Positions 39,281 to 47,527 of a DNA stretch of 64,000 nucleotides are shown here, piece by piece. This DNA comes from Saprospiraceae bacterium (GTDB lineage Bacteria; Bacteroidota; Bacteroidia; Chitinophagales; Saprospiraceae): assembly GCA_028284395.1 (NCBI GenBank), contig JANQRV010000178.1, forward strand, positions 1 to 64,000, given 5' to 3'. The stretch's first letter is position 1. Each line of letters begins with the position of its first letter. A model generated the notes under the pieces. It saw nothing but the letters and a program-made list of their open reading frames with translations. It was not told where the DNA came from and ran no database searches. The translations under genes and the position numbers were made by a program.

Positions 39281-41055
39281 GAAACGGCTTTCTTTTTGCT
39301 AAACAATCTTGAAAAAAAACGGGTATAGCGATCGGCATTGAGCAGCTTTGAGTCTTTCATAGCTTTATTGGTTAAGAACGCACCAATCGGAAACAAGACC
39401 AGGCATGGAATCCAGGCAGCAGCTTCAGCCGGCACAACAAAACTCTCTGCGATCTTTCGACAAAAGATCGTCAATACGATGAAGATCATAAAGAAGATTA
39501 TGGATACCAGAATTGGTGTTCCGAATCCCCCCTTTCGAACAATGGCTCCCATTGGTGCACCAATAAACATAAAAATAAAGCACGCCACGGCCATACTGTA
39601 TTTGGTATGAAGGTCATAAATGTGTTTTACTTTATCTTCTTTAAGGTGGTCAAGACGGCGGAGGGTTTGTTCTGCTTGTGAACGGATTGTTTTTGCTGCT
39701 GAAAGAGATTTGCTTTTGAACTTGGAGTGGTGCTTCGTTGCAAAAAGTTCAATAAAGCTGTCGTATTCCGATAGTGGTTTCTCGATGATTTGCTCTGGCA
39801 CTTCATAGCGATTAACTTTAATTGCCGAAGCGGTCGTTTTTTTCGAATAGGTTTTGGGGGGGGTTCGCCCTTTTCCAGTCTTTGTCTTTTCTAACAACTT
39901 ACGCTTTTTGGTAGATTCTTGCTGATCCAGGGATTTCACGACAGCCGTACCTTTAACAGCTCCGGAGCCTTTTGCAGCCTGAATATTACGCAAAGAATCT
40001 CGCCTTGCCTGCTTGATACTATCGAGCGCAAAAGCAATTGAATCTGTTCGTTCTGTTGCCAGCGAGTCCAATCCGGGATCAGCTGGGGTAACTCCCTCCG
40101 GCACCTTTGGTCTTACCGGTTTGGGCATTAGACGCAAGTAGGTAGAATCTCTGGGTAGAAATCGTAAATAGCTCGTCAGCGAATTGGATAAATCAACTTT
40201 AGTTTTGAGAATCCTCAGGCTTAGCGTATCAACTTGCGACTTCAATTCTTCAACCCCAAGCATGCTTCGGTTGTGTTTGAAAAGATCTTCATTGGTGCGT
40301 TTAAGTTCAAACTCTCCAAGATCAAATACCTTTGTCCAATTTTCAAAAGATGTTCTTACAAAAGGATACGACCGCCCACCATTAGGTCTTGTTTCGACGT
40401 ATTGATAACCATTGTAAAGCTTCATGATAAAGTAACGACCGTCATTCGTCGAATACATTTCTCCATTTTCTGCTACGATCTGGCTTACTCTCCCTTGATT
40501 GGCTTCCTTTTGATCATAAATCAATACATCACGAATCTCTTTTCCGTCTCTCCCCTTTTCACCAATGTGAATGGTATAGCCATTAAAGTCATCATTGAAG
40601 ATACCTTGCTCTAGCTTTAGGGTCGGTTTCTGTCTTGTTATATCATACATCCTCGACCCGAATTTCAGGTTCGCCTCCGGAATCAGATAAACCGCACAAA
40701 TATAGGAGAAAGCTGCTGCAATGAATCCAAAAAACATCAGAGGTCTCATGAGCCGAACCAGCGATACACCAGCAGATTTAATACTGGACAATTCATAACG
40801 CTCACCTAAGTTACCCAAAACCATGACCGATGAAATGAGTACAGCCAATGGCAAAGCCAACGGGATTAATGACACACTGCGATAAGCCAACAATTCTGTG
40901 ATCATAAAAATCCCCAATCCCTTTCCGGCAATATCATCGATGTACATCCAGAGCGTTTGCATCACCAGTACAAACTGTGCAATCATGAAAGTAACAATGA
41001 ATGGCGGAATAAAACTCGTAAAGAGCATCTTATCGATCTTCTTTATTCCCAGCAT
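39277..41055 (-). CDS. LptF/LptG-family permease (YjgP/YjgQ)
   Basis: A permease subunit of the LPS export ABC system, with three N-terminal and three C-terminal membrane segments around a periplasmic jellyroll. I set the start at 41055 (592 residues, MLGIKKIDKMLFTSFIPPF); an upstream frame to 41187 adds 44 Arg/Lys-rich residues not seen in the family. An insert between the jellyroll and the C-terminal membrane half is rich in Lys, Thr, Ser and Asp and looks disordered. It shares an operon with PAP2 and is divergent from the ECF sigma gene, 148 nt away. Confidence 0.9.
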   Translation of the reverse strand: MLGIKKIDKMLFTSFIPPFIVTFMIAQFVLVMQTLWMYIDDIAGKGLGIFMITELLAYRSVSLIPLALPLAVLISSVMVLGNLGERYELSSIKSAGVSLVRLMRPLMFFGFIAAAFSYICAVYLIPEANLKFGSRMYDITRQKPTLKLEQGIFNDDFNGYTIHIGEKGRDGKEIRDVLIYDQKEANQGRVSQIVAENGEMYSTNDGRYFIMKLYNGYQYVETRPNGGRSYPFVRTSFENWTKVFDLGEFELKRTNEDLFKHNRSMLGVEELKSQVDTLSLRILKTKVDLSNSLTSYLRFLPRDSTYLRLMPKPVRPKVPEGVTPADPGLDSLATERTDSIAFALDSIKQARRDSLRNIQAAKGSGAVKGTAVVKSLDQQESTKKRKLLEKTKTGKGRTPPKTYSKKTTASAIKVNRYEVPEQIIEKPLSEYDSFIELFATKHHSKFKSKSLSAAKTIRSQAEQTLRRLDHLKEDKVKHIYDLHTKYSMAVACFIFMFIGAPMGAIVRKGGFGTPILVSIIFFMIFIVLTIFCRKIAESFVVPAEAAAWIPCLVLFPIGAFLTNKAMKDSKLLNADRYTRFFSRLFSKKKAVS

Positions 41056-41203
41056 TAACTTGACGTTTCTTTGGTGAATTTGATGCCGCAAATATAGCAG
41101 GAATCGGTCAATTCGTCTTAAAAATCGGGCATCTTCACTTTTTGTTGACAAATTACGTCTCCCGTTGTAACATTTCAAAAGGATCAAACGTCGTGTTAGT
41201 GCT

Positions 41204-41710
41204 ATGGATCTGAAAGGTTATAAAAGAGACATATTACCGCTTAAAGACAAATTGTTTCGACTTGCACTTCGCATTCTCGGCAATCATGCAGATGCGCAGG
41301 ATGCGGTACAAGATGTCTTGATTAAAACCTGGCAAGATCGTCATCAACTAAAATTAGTAGCCAATGTGGAAGCATGGATATTCCGGATGACCCGAAACCG
41401 GTCGATCGATTTGATCCGGGCCCGCAAGAAGAATAATTGTGAAATCGAACAGGCCTATGGATTGGCCAGTCACCAACGATCACCGCTCGAAAAAACGGAA
41501 TCGCAGGATATACAAGATCGAATTCGCAAAGTCATTGCCCAATTGCCGGAACAGCAGAAAATGGTAATCCATCTGAGAGAAATCGAAGGATTGACTTACC
41601 AAGAAATTGCCGACGTTTTAGACATAACTATGGCCCAAGTGAAAATAATAATTTTTCGAGGTCGCAAACAATTAAAAAAAGAACTGATAAATCTTCACAA
41701 GTATGAATGA
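41204..41710 (+). CDS. ECF sigma factor
   Basis: 168 residues. Region 2 (LALRILGNHADAQDAVQDVLIKTWQ) and region 4 (LPEQQKMVIHLREIEGLTYQEIADVLDITMAQVKI) are clear. It overlaps the next gene by 8 nt; that gene encodes a single-span protein, so the pair looks like sigma factor plus anti-sigma factor. Two DUF4252 genes follow. No autoregulatory promoter was identified. Confidence 0.93.
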   Translation: MDLKGYKRDILPLKDKLFRLALRILGNHADAQDAVQDVLIKTWQDRHQLKLVANVEAWIFRMTRNRSIDLIRARKKNNCEIEQAYGLASHQRSPLEKTESQDIQDRIRKVIAQLPEQQKMVIHLREIEGLTYQEIADVLDITMAQVKIIIFRGRKQLKKELINLHKYE

Positions 41711-42185
41711 TCAACAGGCTCGTGAGTGGATCGACAAATACTTTGCCGGAACATCTTCGCTCTGGGAAGAAGAGCAATTGCGGCAGTATTTCCAGCAGCC
41801 GATGCATAATATACCATCGTCGTTGCACCAATACGCTCCTCTGTTCCAGTTTTTTGAAAAGGAAAAGTCAGTTGTCTTTCCCAAGAATATCGAACTTCCA
41901 ATTGCCAATAGGGGGCGAACTGTTATCAGAAGGGTGGTTCGGATCGCTGCTACTCTTCTTCTACTCGCAGCATTCTGGTGGATGTCACCTAGGAATTCTA
42001 ATAAGACCGAACCCCAGGTCATTAACTGGGAGGCATTTGAACCAGATTCACCGGCCGAGGCCTTCAATATTTCTCGTTCTGCCTTTATGAGAGTGGCCAA
42101 TGAATTGAATGCAGGTGCAAAAATGGCGACCGAAGAAGTTAATAAGGTCAGAGAAATATCGAAATCTATACTAAAAAGTAAATGA
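41703..42185 (+). CDS. putative anti-sigma factor, single-span membrane protein
   Basis: 160 residues. A cytoplasmic part (1 to about 75, NDQQAREWIDKYFAGTSSLWEEEQLRQYF) resembles the N-terminus of Bacteroidota anti-sigma factors. One membrane segment follows at about 80-95 (RIAATLLLLAAFWWM), then a short extracytoplasmic helical tail. Overlap with the sigma gene and a 1-nt gap to the DUF4252 gene support co-translation. The role is inferred from context and topology. Confidence 0.65.
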   Translation: MNDQQAREWIDKYFAGTSSLWEEEQLRQYFQQPMHNIPSSLHQYAPLFQFFEKEKSVVFPKNIELPIANRGRTVIRRVVRIAATLLLLAAFWWMSPRNSNKTEPQVINWEAFEPDSPAEAFNISRSAFMRVANELNAGAKMATEEVNKVREISKSILKSK

Positions 42186-42186
42186 T

Positions 42187-42699
42187 ATGAAACCATTCAA
42201 AACATTGTTCATTTTCTTGTTTCTTGTGATCGCTTCTGCTTCGTATGGCCAAGCGAACGCTATTGACAAGTATTTTAAACAGTACGTCGACGACGAACGC
42301 TTCTCGGTCGTATACATTGGTCCCAAACTATTTGAAATATTGGGGCAATTCAAGGTAGACGGCATCGATGTCGACGATGATGAAGCAGAAGCATTTCTGG
42401 ATGTGGCCAAGGATACCAAAGGGTTGAGAATTCTCACTTCAAAGGAATCGTCCCGATCATTTTATGAAGAAGCTAAACAAAAAATCAATACCAGCGAATA
42501 TGAAGTCCTGATGACCGTCAGAAACAATCAGGAAAAGAAAGAAACTGAATTCTTTGTAAGGGAAGAAAACAATGTGATCAAAGAACTTTTCCTGTTGTCA
42601 GGAGGTCCGAACGACTTTACGATGATGAGTTTCATCGGAAACCTCAACCTCAGGAAAATATCTAACCTAGCCAAAACCATGGAAGAAAATAAGAATTAA
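42187..42699 (+). CDS. DUF4252 protein
   Basis: 170 residues with a signal peptide (to about ASYGQ). The rest matches the DUF4252 pattern: early IDKYFKQYVDDERFSVVYIGPKLFEIL and late FTMMSFIGNLNLRKISNLAKTM. The family is small, secreted and Bacteroidota-specific, often found after an ECF sigma and anti-sigma pair. Function is unknown. Confidence 0.85.
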   Translation: MKPFKTLFIFLFLVIASASYGQANAIDKYFKQYVDDERFSVVYIGPKLFEILGQFKVDGIDVDDDEAEAFLDVAKDTKGLRILTSKESSRSFYEEAKQKINTSEYEVLMTVRNNQEKKETEFFVREENNVIKELFLLSGGPNDFTMMSFIGNLNLRKISNLAKTMEENKN

Positions 42700-42776
42700 C
42701 CAACCTCCTTTATCTGGTATTAGCGTACATCCATTCATTAGTTTACTTCAATTAATTCATTAAATAAGTTGGGATT

Positions 42777-43298
42777 ATGAGAACAATCATTGCACTTGCG
42801 TGCCTGATGATCACCCCTCTATTGGGCATCAGTCAAGTTAAACCCATTGCGGAATTCTATAATAAATGGAAGGCTGAGGAAAATGTCCGCGAGATCAAAA
42901 TACAGGGTTGGCTCCTCAAACTTGCATCAACCTTTAAAAGAAAGGATTCCGAGGATTTACTGAATAAGGTGACCTACCTGCGAGCACTGATCATGGAAGA
43001 TGGTAACACCATTAAGAAATACGATTATCAAACACTGATCCGCTCCTTAGAAAACAATTCTTTCGAAACCCTCATCAGGACTGCAAGTGGTCGAGAATAT
43101 GTGGATCTGTTGATTCGGGAAAAGGGAGGAGCTATTGTCGACGCCGTAGTAATCGTTTATGGCAAAGACTCCTTTCTGTTATTAAGCATTGAAGGGAAAC
43201 TCAATTTTAAGGACCTGAAAAAACTGGATTTTGACATCGATGGGGCTGAACATTTTAAACATTTACCGGAAAACCGAGAAGATTTGCCTAAGGTCTGA
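42777..43298 (+). CDS. second DUF4252 protein
   Basis: 173 residues with a signal peptide (to about GISQV). It has the same architecture as the preceding gene, though little identity outside the family core (KDSFLLLSIEGKLNFKDLKKLDFDIDG at the C-terminal end). The pair is probably an old tandem duplication under the same sigma factor. There is a 77-nt gap to the first copy. Confidence 0.8.
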   Translation: MRTIIALACLMITPLLGISQVKPIAEFYNKWKAEENVREIKIQGWLLKLASTFKRKDSEDLLNKVTYLRALIMEDGNTIKKYDYQTLIRSLENNSFETLIRTASGREYVDLLIREKGGAIVDAVVIVYGKDSFLLLSIEGKLNFKDLKKLDFDIDGAEHFKHLPENREDLPKV

Positions 43299-43364
43299 TG
43301 CAGCATCCAAACTACTAAGCTAGGAGTCATCCCAAATCTTAACTTACTACTGATTTTTAGAAAT

Positions 43365-43413
43365 GAATTTGTCTAAAGTTTTCTGCTGCTGGCGAAAAAC
43401 TTTAGACAAATTC
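43365..43413. repeat. interspersed hairpin repeat, copy 1
   Basis: An 18-bp perfect stem (GAATTTGTCTAAAGTTTT at 43365-43382 with its complement at 43396-43413) closes over loop CTGCTGCTGGCGA. A second copy in opposite orientation is at 60387-60434. It lies in the 43299-43731 gap, which also holds CGGAA-type repeats but no gene. Confidence 0.8.
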
Positions 43414-43523
43414 AATGAGCGCTAAAGCATTGGTAGTATCTCCAAAGATGAGTCAGGGAAAACTCCAATTTTTTCCTTTTCTCAAAAAAATTGGCAGATA
43501 ATTCCTAAATTTATGCCACATTC

Positions 43524-43585
43524 AACGGAATTTTCCGTTAAATACGCACAACACTAAGTCCGGAATTCTCGACTCCAATCCGGAA
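43524..43585 (+). promoter_or_regulatory. candidate operator repeats upstream of H-NOX gene
   Basis: A palindrome AACGGAA-tt-TTCCGTT (43524-43539) is followed by two TCCGGAA units at 43559-43565 and 43579-43585, exactly 20 bp apart (two helical turns). All carry a CGGAA core. They lie 150-210 nt before the H-NOX start. No bound regulator is known. Confidence 0.35.
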
Positions 43586-43731
43586 AATCCATACTAATCT
43601 TCGCTTCCACCGCAGTTTCCTGCACCATAAATTCAGCATTGTCCATTAATGCCACAGATCTTCCTGTCATGCTTTGACATTGACCAGGAGGATCGGGCTA
43701 GTGTAGATAGAAATCAATAAAAGTCCGTAAC

Positions 43732-44271
43732 ATGAAAGGAATTGTCTTTACCGAGTTTTTCGAAATGGTCGAAAACGAATATGGTTATGAAGTAGTAGAC
43801 AAGTTAATCAGTGAGAACGAATTACCGTCTGGTGGTGCCTATACCTCAGTGGGCACCTATAAGCACAGTGAGATGGTACAGCTGTTGACCTCACTGAGCA
43901 ACCATACAGGAAATGAAGTACCAAGTTTATTAAAGGCATTCGCCCTCTATTTTTTCGATGTTCTGAAGAATGGCTACCCTCAGTTTCTCGAAGCAGCAGG
44001 AAACGCCTTCGATTTTCTAGAATCCATCGAGAAGTACATTCATGTTGAAGTGTTAAAACTGTACCCGGATGCTGAGTTACCGACCTTCAGCACTAGAAAA
44101 GTCAATGATAATCAACTGGAGATGATCTATCATTCCGAGCGAAAAATGGCTGACTTCGCAGAAGGACTTTTAATTAGAAGCCTGGAATACTATCGAGAAG
44201 CTGCTCAAATTGATCGTTCTAATATCAATGATGACGGGACAAAAGTGAAGTTTCTCATTACGAAAAATTGA
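43732..44271 (+). CDS. H-NOX heme nitric oxide/oxygen-binding sensor
   Basis: A 179-residue stand-alone heme-NO-binding protein. The proximal heme ligand is His104 in YIHVEVLKLYP, and the propionate-binding YxSxR motif is Y133-S135-R137 (YHSER). The residue nine after that tyrosine, where O2-binding Thermoanaerobacter H-NOX has Tyr140, is Phe142, which argues for NO over O2 sensing (inference). Bacterial H-NOX proteins usually regulate an adjacent histidine kinase or cyclase; here a hybrid kinase gene starts 8 nt downstream. Confidence 0.93.
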   Translation: MKGIVFTEFFEMVENEYGYEVVDKLISENELPSGGAYTSVGTYKHSEMVQLLTSLSNHTGNEVPSLLKAFALYFFDVLKNGYPQFLEAAGNAFDFLESIEKYIHVEVLKLYPDAELPTFSTRKVNDNQLEMIYHSERKMADFAEGLLIRSLEYYREAAQIDRSNINDDGTKVKFLITKN

Positions 44272-44278
44272 TGGCTGA

Positions 44279-46762
44279 ATGAGTGAGGTCGATGTTTTTC
44301 AAAGACGAATAGAACGGGAGCGACGAGCCCGTAAAATGGCCGAAAACTTGTTGGAACAAAAAGCATTAGAACTTTTTCACGCCAACGAAGAATTGATCAA
44401 ACTAAATGAAGGCCTGGAGCAAATAGTAGAAGAACGAACTCAACAGTTGGCAGTCAGTCAGGGTCGTTACAGAGAAATTGTCGAAACCGCTACCGATCTA
44501 ATCACAACCCTTACTCCTGAAGGCGTTATCACCTACGTCAATCCAGTATTGAAATATCAATATGGGTACGAAGAAGACGAAGTACTCAGTCGACACTTTG
44601 TTTCTTTTATCCCGAAAGACTTTCGGGAAACAGTGATCCAGTTCTACCAGTCAGTAGTGAATCGAAAACAAATTAAAAGCTACTTTGAACTACCTCTTTC
44701 GACGAAATCCGGTGAAATCGTATGGATTGGCCAAAAAACACATTTGGTTTTAGATGAAGGAGGAGTGGTGAAGGAGTTGACTACCGTATCCAGAAACATC
44801 ACCGAACGAAAGATAGCTGAAGACAAATTACGATGGAGTGAGGAAAAGTATCGAGGCATCATCGAAAACATGGAACTGGGGCTTCTCGAGGTCGACCTGG
44901 ATCAGAACATTGTCAGAGCTTATGAATGGTTCTGCGATATGACCGGTTACACGCCAACCGAGCTGGTAGGGCGCAATGCCGTGGAAGTTTTTCTACCAAC
45001 CAAATACTTTGGTATTAATAGAAATCAACATACCGACCGGGAGCGGGGCCAGTCAGGCATTTATGAAATCCAGATGCGCAAGAAAGACGGTAGCTTGATG
45101 TGGGTACTGATCAGCGGAGCACCTATTTTTGATTCAGATGGCCACACAGTTGGTTCTATCGGGATTCACTATGACATCACCGAAAGGAAAAAACTGGAGT
45201 ATGATTTAGCCGAAGCCAAACGAATTGCAGAAGAAGCTCAGGAAGCAGAAAAGCAATTCCTGGCACGGATGAGCCATGAAATTCGGACACCGCTCAATGC
45301 CATCATAGGCATGTCTCACTTGTTGTACGACACCCACCCTACCGAACAACAGAAAGAATACTTATCCATCCTCAAAAGTTCCGGGGACCTTTTGCAAGCC
45401 CTCATCTCCGATATCCTAGATATTTCGAAGATCCAAGCGGGAGAAATTTCCGTTAACCCCAAAGAATTTGATCTACCGGGTGTAGTGAGATCACTTCAAA
45501 AGACTTTCCAACTTAAATTGGAAAACCGCCCCGTAGAGGTAGAAGCGCGTATCGATGATGGTTTGACGAACCTATTGATCGGCGATGATCTCTTACTCAA
45601 TCAAATCTTGATAAACCTATTGGGCAATGCTTCCAAATTTACCAAGGAAGGTAAAATCGGTGTAGATGTCAAGCTGATCAAAAGTACGGGCAAGGAACGG
45701 GCTCTTGAGATCACCGTTTATGATACTGGAATTGGGATCTCCCCCGAAAAAATCGGTCATATCTTCGAACAATTCAAACAAGCTGATGGCGACATCAGGC
45801 ATAAATTTGGCGGCACCGGACTCGGTCTAGCAATCACAAAGGAGTTGATCGAGTTACAAGGCGGTAAGATCTGGGTAGAAAGCGAGTACGGTACAGGGAC
45901 ATCCTTTATTTTCAATATTTCTTATCTGGATACCGGCCGCAAGGGAGAAGCTACCACCGAAGAACTACCAGAAATCAGCAATGTCGATATTTCTTGCACT
46001 CACGTACTCATTGCAGAAGACAATTACATCAACCGCAAATACATTTCAACACTTTTTGACAAATGGCAAATACCATATCGAATGGCTCACAATGGAAAGG
46101 AAGCGGTAGAAATTGCAGGTGAAGAAAAATTCGATCTGGTGTTCATGGACATTTCAATGCCGATTATGAATGGCTATGAAGCTACGATTGCCATCCGAAA
46201 TACCAAAAACCCTAATCAATCAACGCCAATTGTCGCTTTGACAGCCTCGGCCATGGTCTCAAAAAAAGCAAGGGCTCTTGAAATTGGAATGACCGACTAT
46301 TTACCAAAGCCTTTCAAGCCAATTATGCTATTAGAAACCATTAAAAAATATGTCAAACTAAAGGAAGTCATTCCGAATAATGAAGAGGTTGACTCTTCCA
46401 CTTTCTCATTCAACCCTAAGCTCAATACTGCTTACCTGAATGAATTGTATGAAGGAGACTTCGAATACGCAGCAAGTATTTTTGAAGCCTTTGTCGAACA
46501 TTCCCTGAAAGAGTTAAAAGGGCTACCTGCCTTGGTAGAGCGTCAGGATTGGGAGGCTGTAAAAAAACTGGCCCACAAAATTAAGCCGTCGTTTGCCATG
46601 GTAGGACTCAATGGCCTAGAAAGAAAACTATACAAGCTTGAGTATGAAATAACTGAGACAAAACTAGCTCAAGAAATATTACAGGAGATTGATCACACCT
46701 TGGATGAAATGCTTCCGGTGGTGGCTGGCGATCTCGAAAAAATGAACCGTAAATTCGCTTAA
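44279..46762 (+). CDS. H-NOX-associated hybrid histidine kinase (PAS-PAS-HisKA-HATPase-REC-HPt)
   Basis: 827 residues, no membrane segment. A coiled coil (1 to about 60) is followed by PAS domains at about 63-180 and 188-306, HisKA with phospho-acceptor His333 (MSHEIRTPLN), HATPase_c (about 435-548, with DTGIGI and GGTGLGLAI), a receiver with Asp624 (FMDISMP), and an HPt domain with His766 (LAHKIKPSF). The phosphorelay is therefore self-contained up to the HPt step. By analogy with known H-NOX/kinase pairs, the heme protein probably controls its autophosphorylation. Confidence 0.93.
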   Translation: MSEVDVFQRRIERERRARKMAENLLEQKALELFHANEELIKLNEGLEQIVEERTQQLAVSQGRYREIVETATDLITTLTPEGVITYVNPVLKYQYGYEEDEVLSRHFVSFIPKDFRETVIQFYQSVVNRKQIKSYFELPLSTKSGEIVWIGQKTHLVLDEGGVVKELTTVSRNITERKIAEDKLRWSEEKYRGIIENMELGLLEVDLDQNIVRAYEWFCDMTGYTPTELVGRNAVEVFLPTKYFGINRNQHTDRERGQSGIYEIQMRKKDGSLMWVLISGAPIFDSDGHTVGSIGIHYDITERKKLEYDLAEAKRIAEEAQEAEKQFLARMSHEIRTPLNAIIGMSHLLYDTHPTEQQKEYLSILKSSGDLLQALISDILDISKIQAGEISVNPKEFDLPGVVRSLQKTFQLKLENRPVEVEARIDDGLTNLLIGDDLLLNQILINLLGNASKFTKEGKIGVDVKLIKSTGKERALEITVYDTGIGISPEKIGHIFEQFKQADGDIRHKFGGTGLGLAITKELIELQGGKIWVESEYGTGTSFIFNISYLDTGRKGEATTEELPEISNVDISCTHVLIAEDNYINRKYISTLFDKWQIPYRMAHNGKEAVEIAGEEKFDLVFMDISMPIMNGYEATIAIRNTKNPNQSTPIVALTASAMVSKKARALEIGMTDYLPKPFKPIMLLETIKKYVKLKEVIPNNEEVDSSTFSFNPKLNTAYLNELYEGDFEYAASIFEAFVEHSLKELKGLPALVERQDWEAVKKLAHKIKPSFAMVGLNGLERKLYKLEYEITETKLAQEILQEIDHTLDEMLPVVAGDLEKMNRKFA

Positions 46763-46770
46763 ATATATAA

Positions 46771-47478
46771 ATGATGATTCTAAATTGTATGATCGTTGAT
46801 GATGACCTGCTCGCACGAAAAGCATTGAGTCATCTCTGTAAAAAAATGGACAATCTGAATGTGGTCCAGGTCTGTGAAAGCGCCACAGTAGCATTGGAGT
46901 TTCTTGCTGAGGAAGAGATCGATCTTATTTTCCTCGATATTGAAATGCCGGAACTGAGTGGTATCGACTTTTTAGACAGAATGGTGACAATGCCACAGGT
47001 TGTATTCACTACTTCCAAAACCGAGTATGCCTTTGAGGCTTTCGAATATGAGGTGACCGACTATTTAAAGAAACCCATTAAGTTTCCGCGTTTCCAAAAA
47101 GCCGTCGAAAAAGTAGTGGAAGTCTACCAAAAAAATAACGATACTACGGGTAATTCTAATATCAATGCCAATGAAGTATATTTAAGGGAGAATGGTAAAT
47201 TGATTCGCGTATCTTATGAGAATATCGAATACTTTGAAAATGCCGGAGATTACATTCTAGTAAAAACAGGAGAAGGAAAACACATCATTCACGGCACTTT
47301 AAAAAGCATCGACGCCAAACTTAACCATCCACTTTTCCTAAAAGTCCATCGATCCTTTATTGTCAACTTGAGTAAGATCAAGGATATTGAGGAGAATACC
47401 CTGGTCATCGATAAGAAGGTAATTCCGATTAGCAGAGCGAACAAGCCAGTATTACTGGGTAAATTGAATATGTTGTAA
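46771..47478 (+). CDS. LytTR-family response regulator
   Basis: 235 residues. The receiver has acidic pocket D10-D12 and phospho-acceptor Asp56 (FLDIEMPELSG). The LytTR DNA-binding domain spans about 135-235 (YFENAGDYILVKTGEGKHI, FLKVHRSFIVNLSKI). Eight nucleotides after the kinase stop, it is the most likely final phosphoryl acceptor from the kinase HPt domain. Targets are unknown; the following secreted-protein gene is a candidate. Confidence 0.93.
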   Translation: MMILNCMIVDDDLLARKALSHLCKKMDNLNVVQVCESATVALEFLAEEEIDLIFLDIEMPELSGIDFLDRMVTMPQVVFTTSKTEYAFEAFEYEVTDYLKKPIKFPRFQKAVEKVVEVYQKNNDTTGNSNINANEVYLRENGKLIRVSYENIEYFENAGDYILVKTGEGKHIIHGTLKSIDAKLNHPLFLKVHRSFIVNLSKIKDIEENTLVIDKKVIPISRANKPVLLGKLNML

Positions 47479-47527
47479 AATCAGTAACTCCTTCTTACCT
47501 TACCGGGAGAACCAACTTTGAGTCACC

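Noticed and set aside
41056-41187. 44-residue N-terminal extension of the LptF/G permease
   Set aside because: It is Arg/Lys-rich, absent from the family, and would remove the divergent promoter space.
43365-43413. Copy 1 hairpin as the terminator of the DUF4252 operon
   Set aside because: No T-run follows the stem on either strand, and a second copy lies upstream of a gene, so repeat is the better call.
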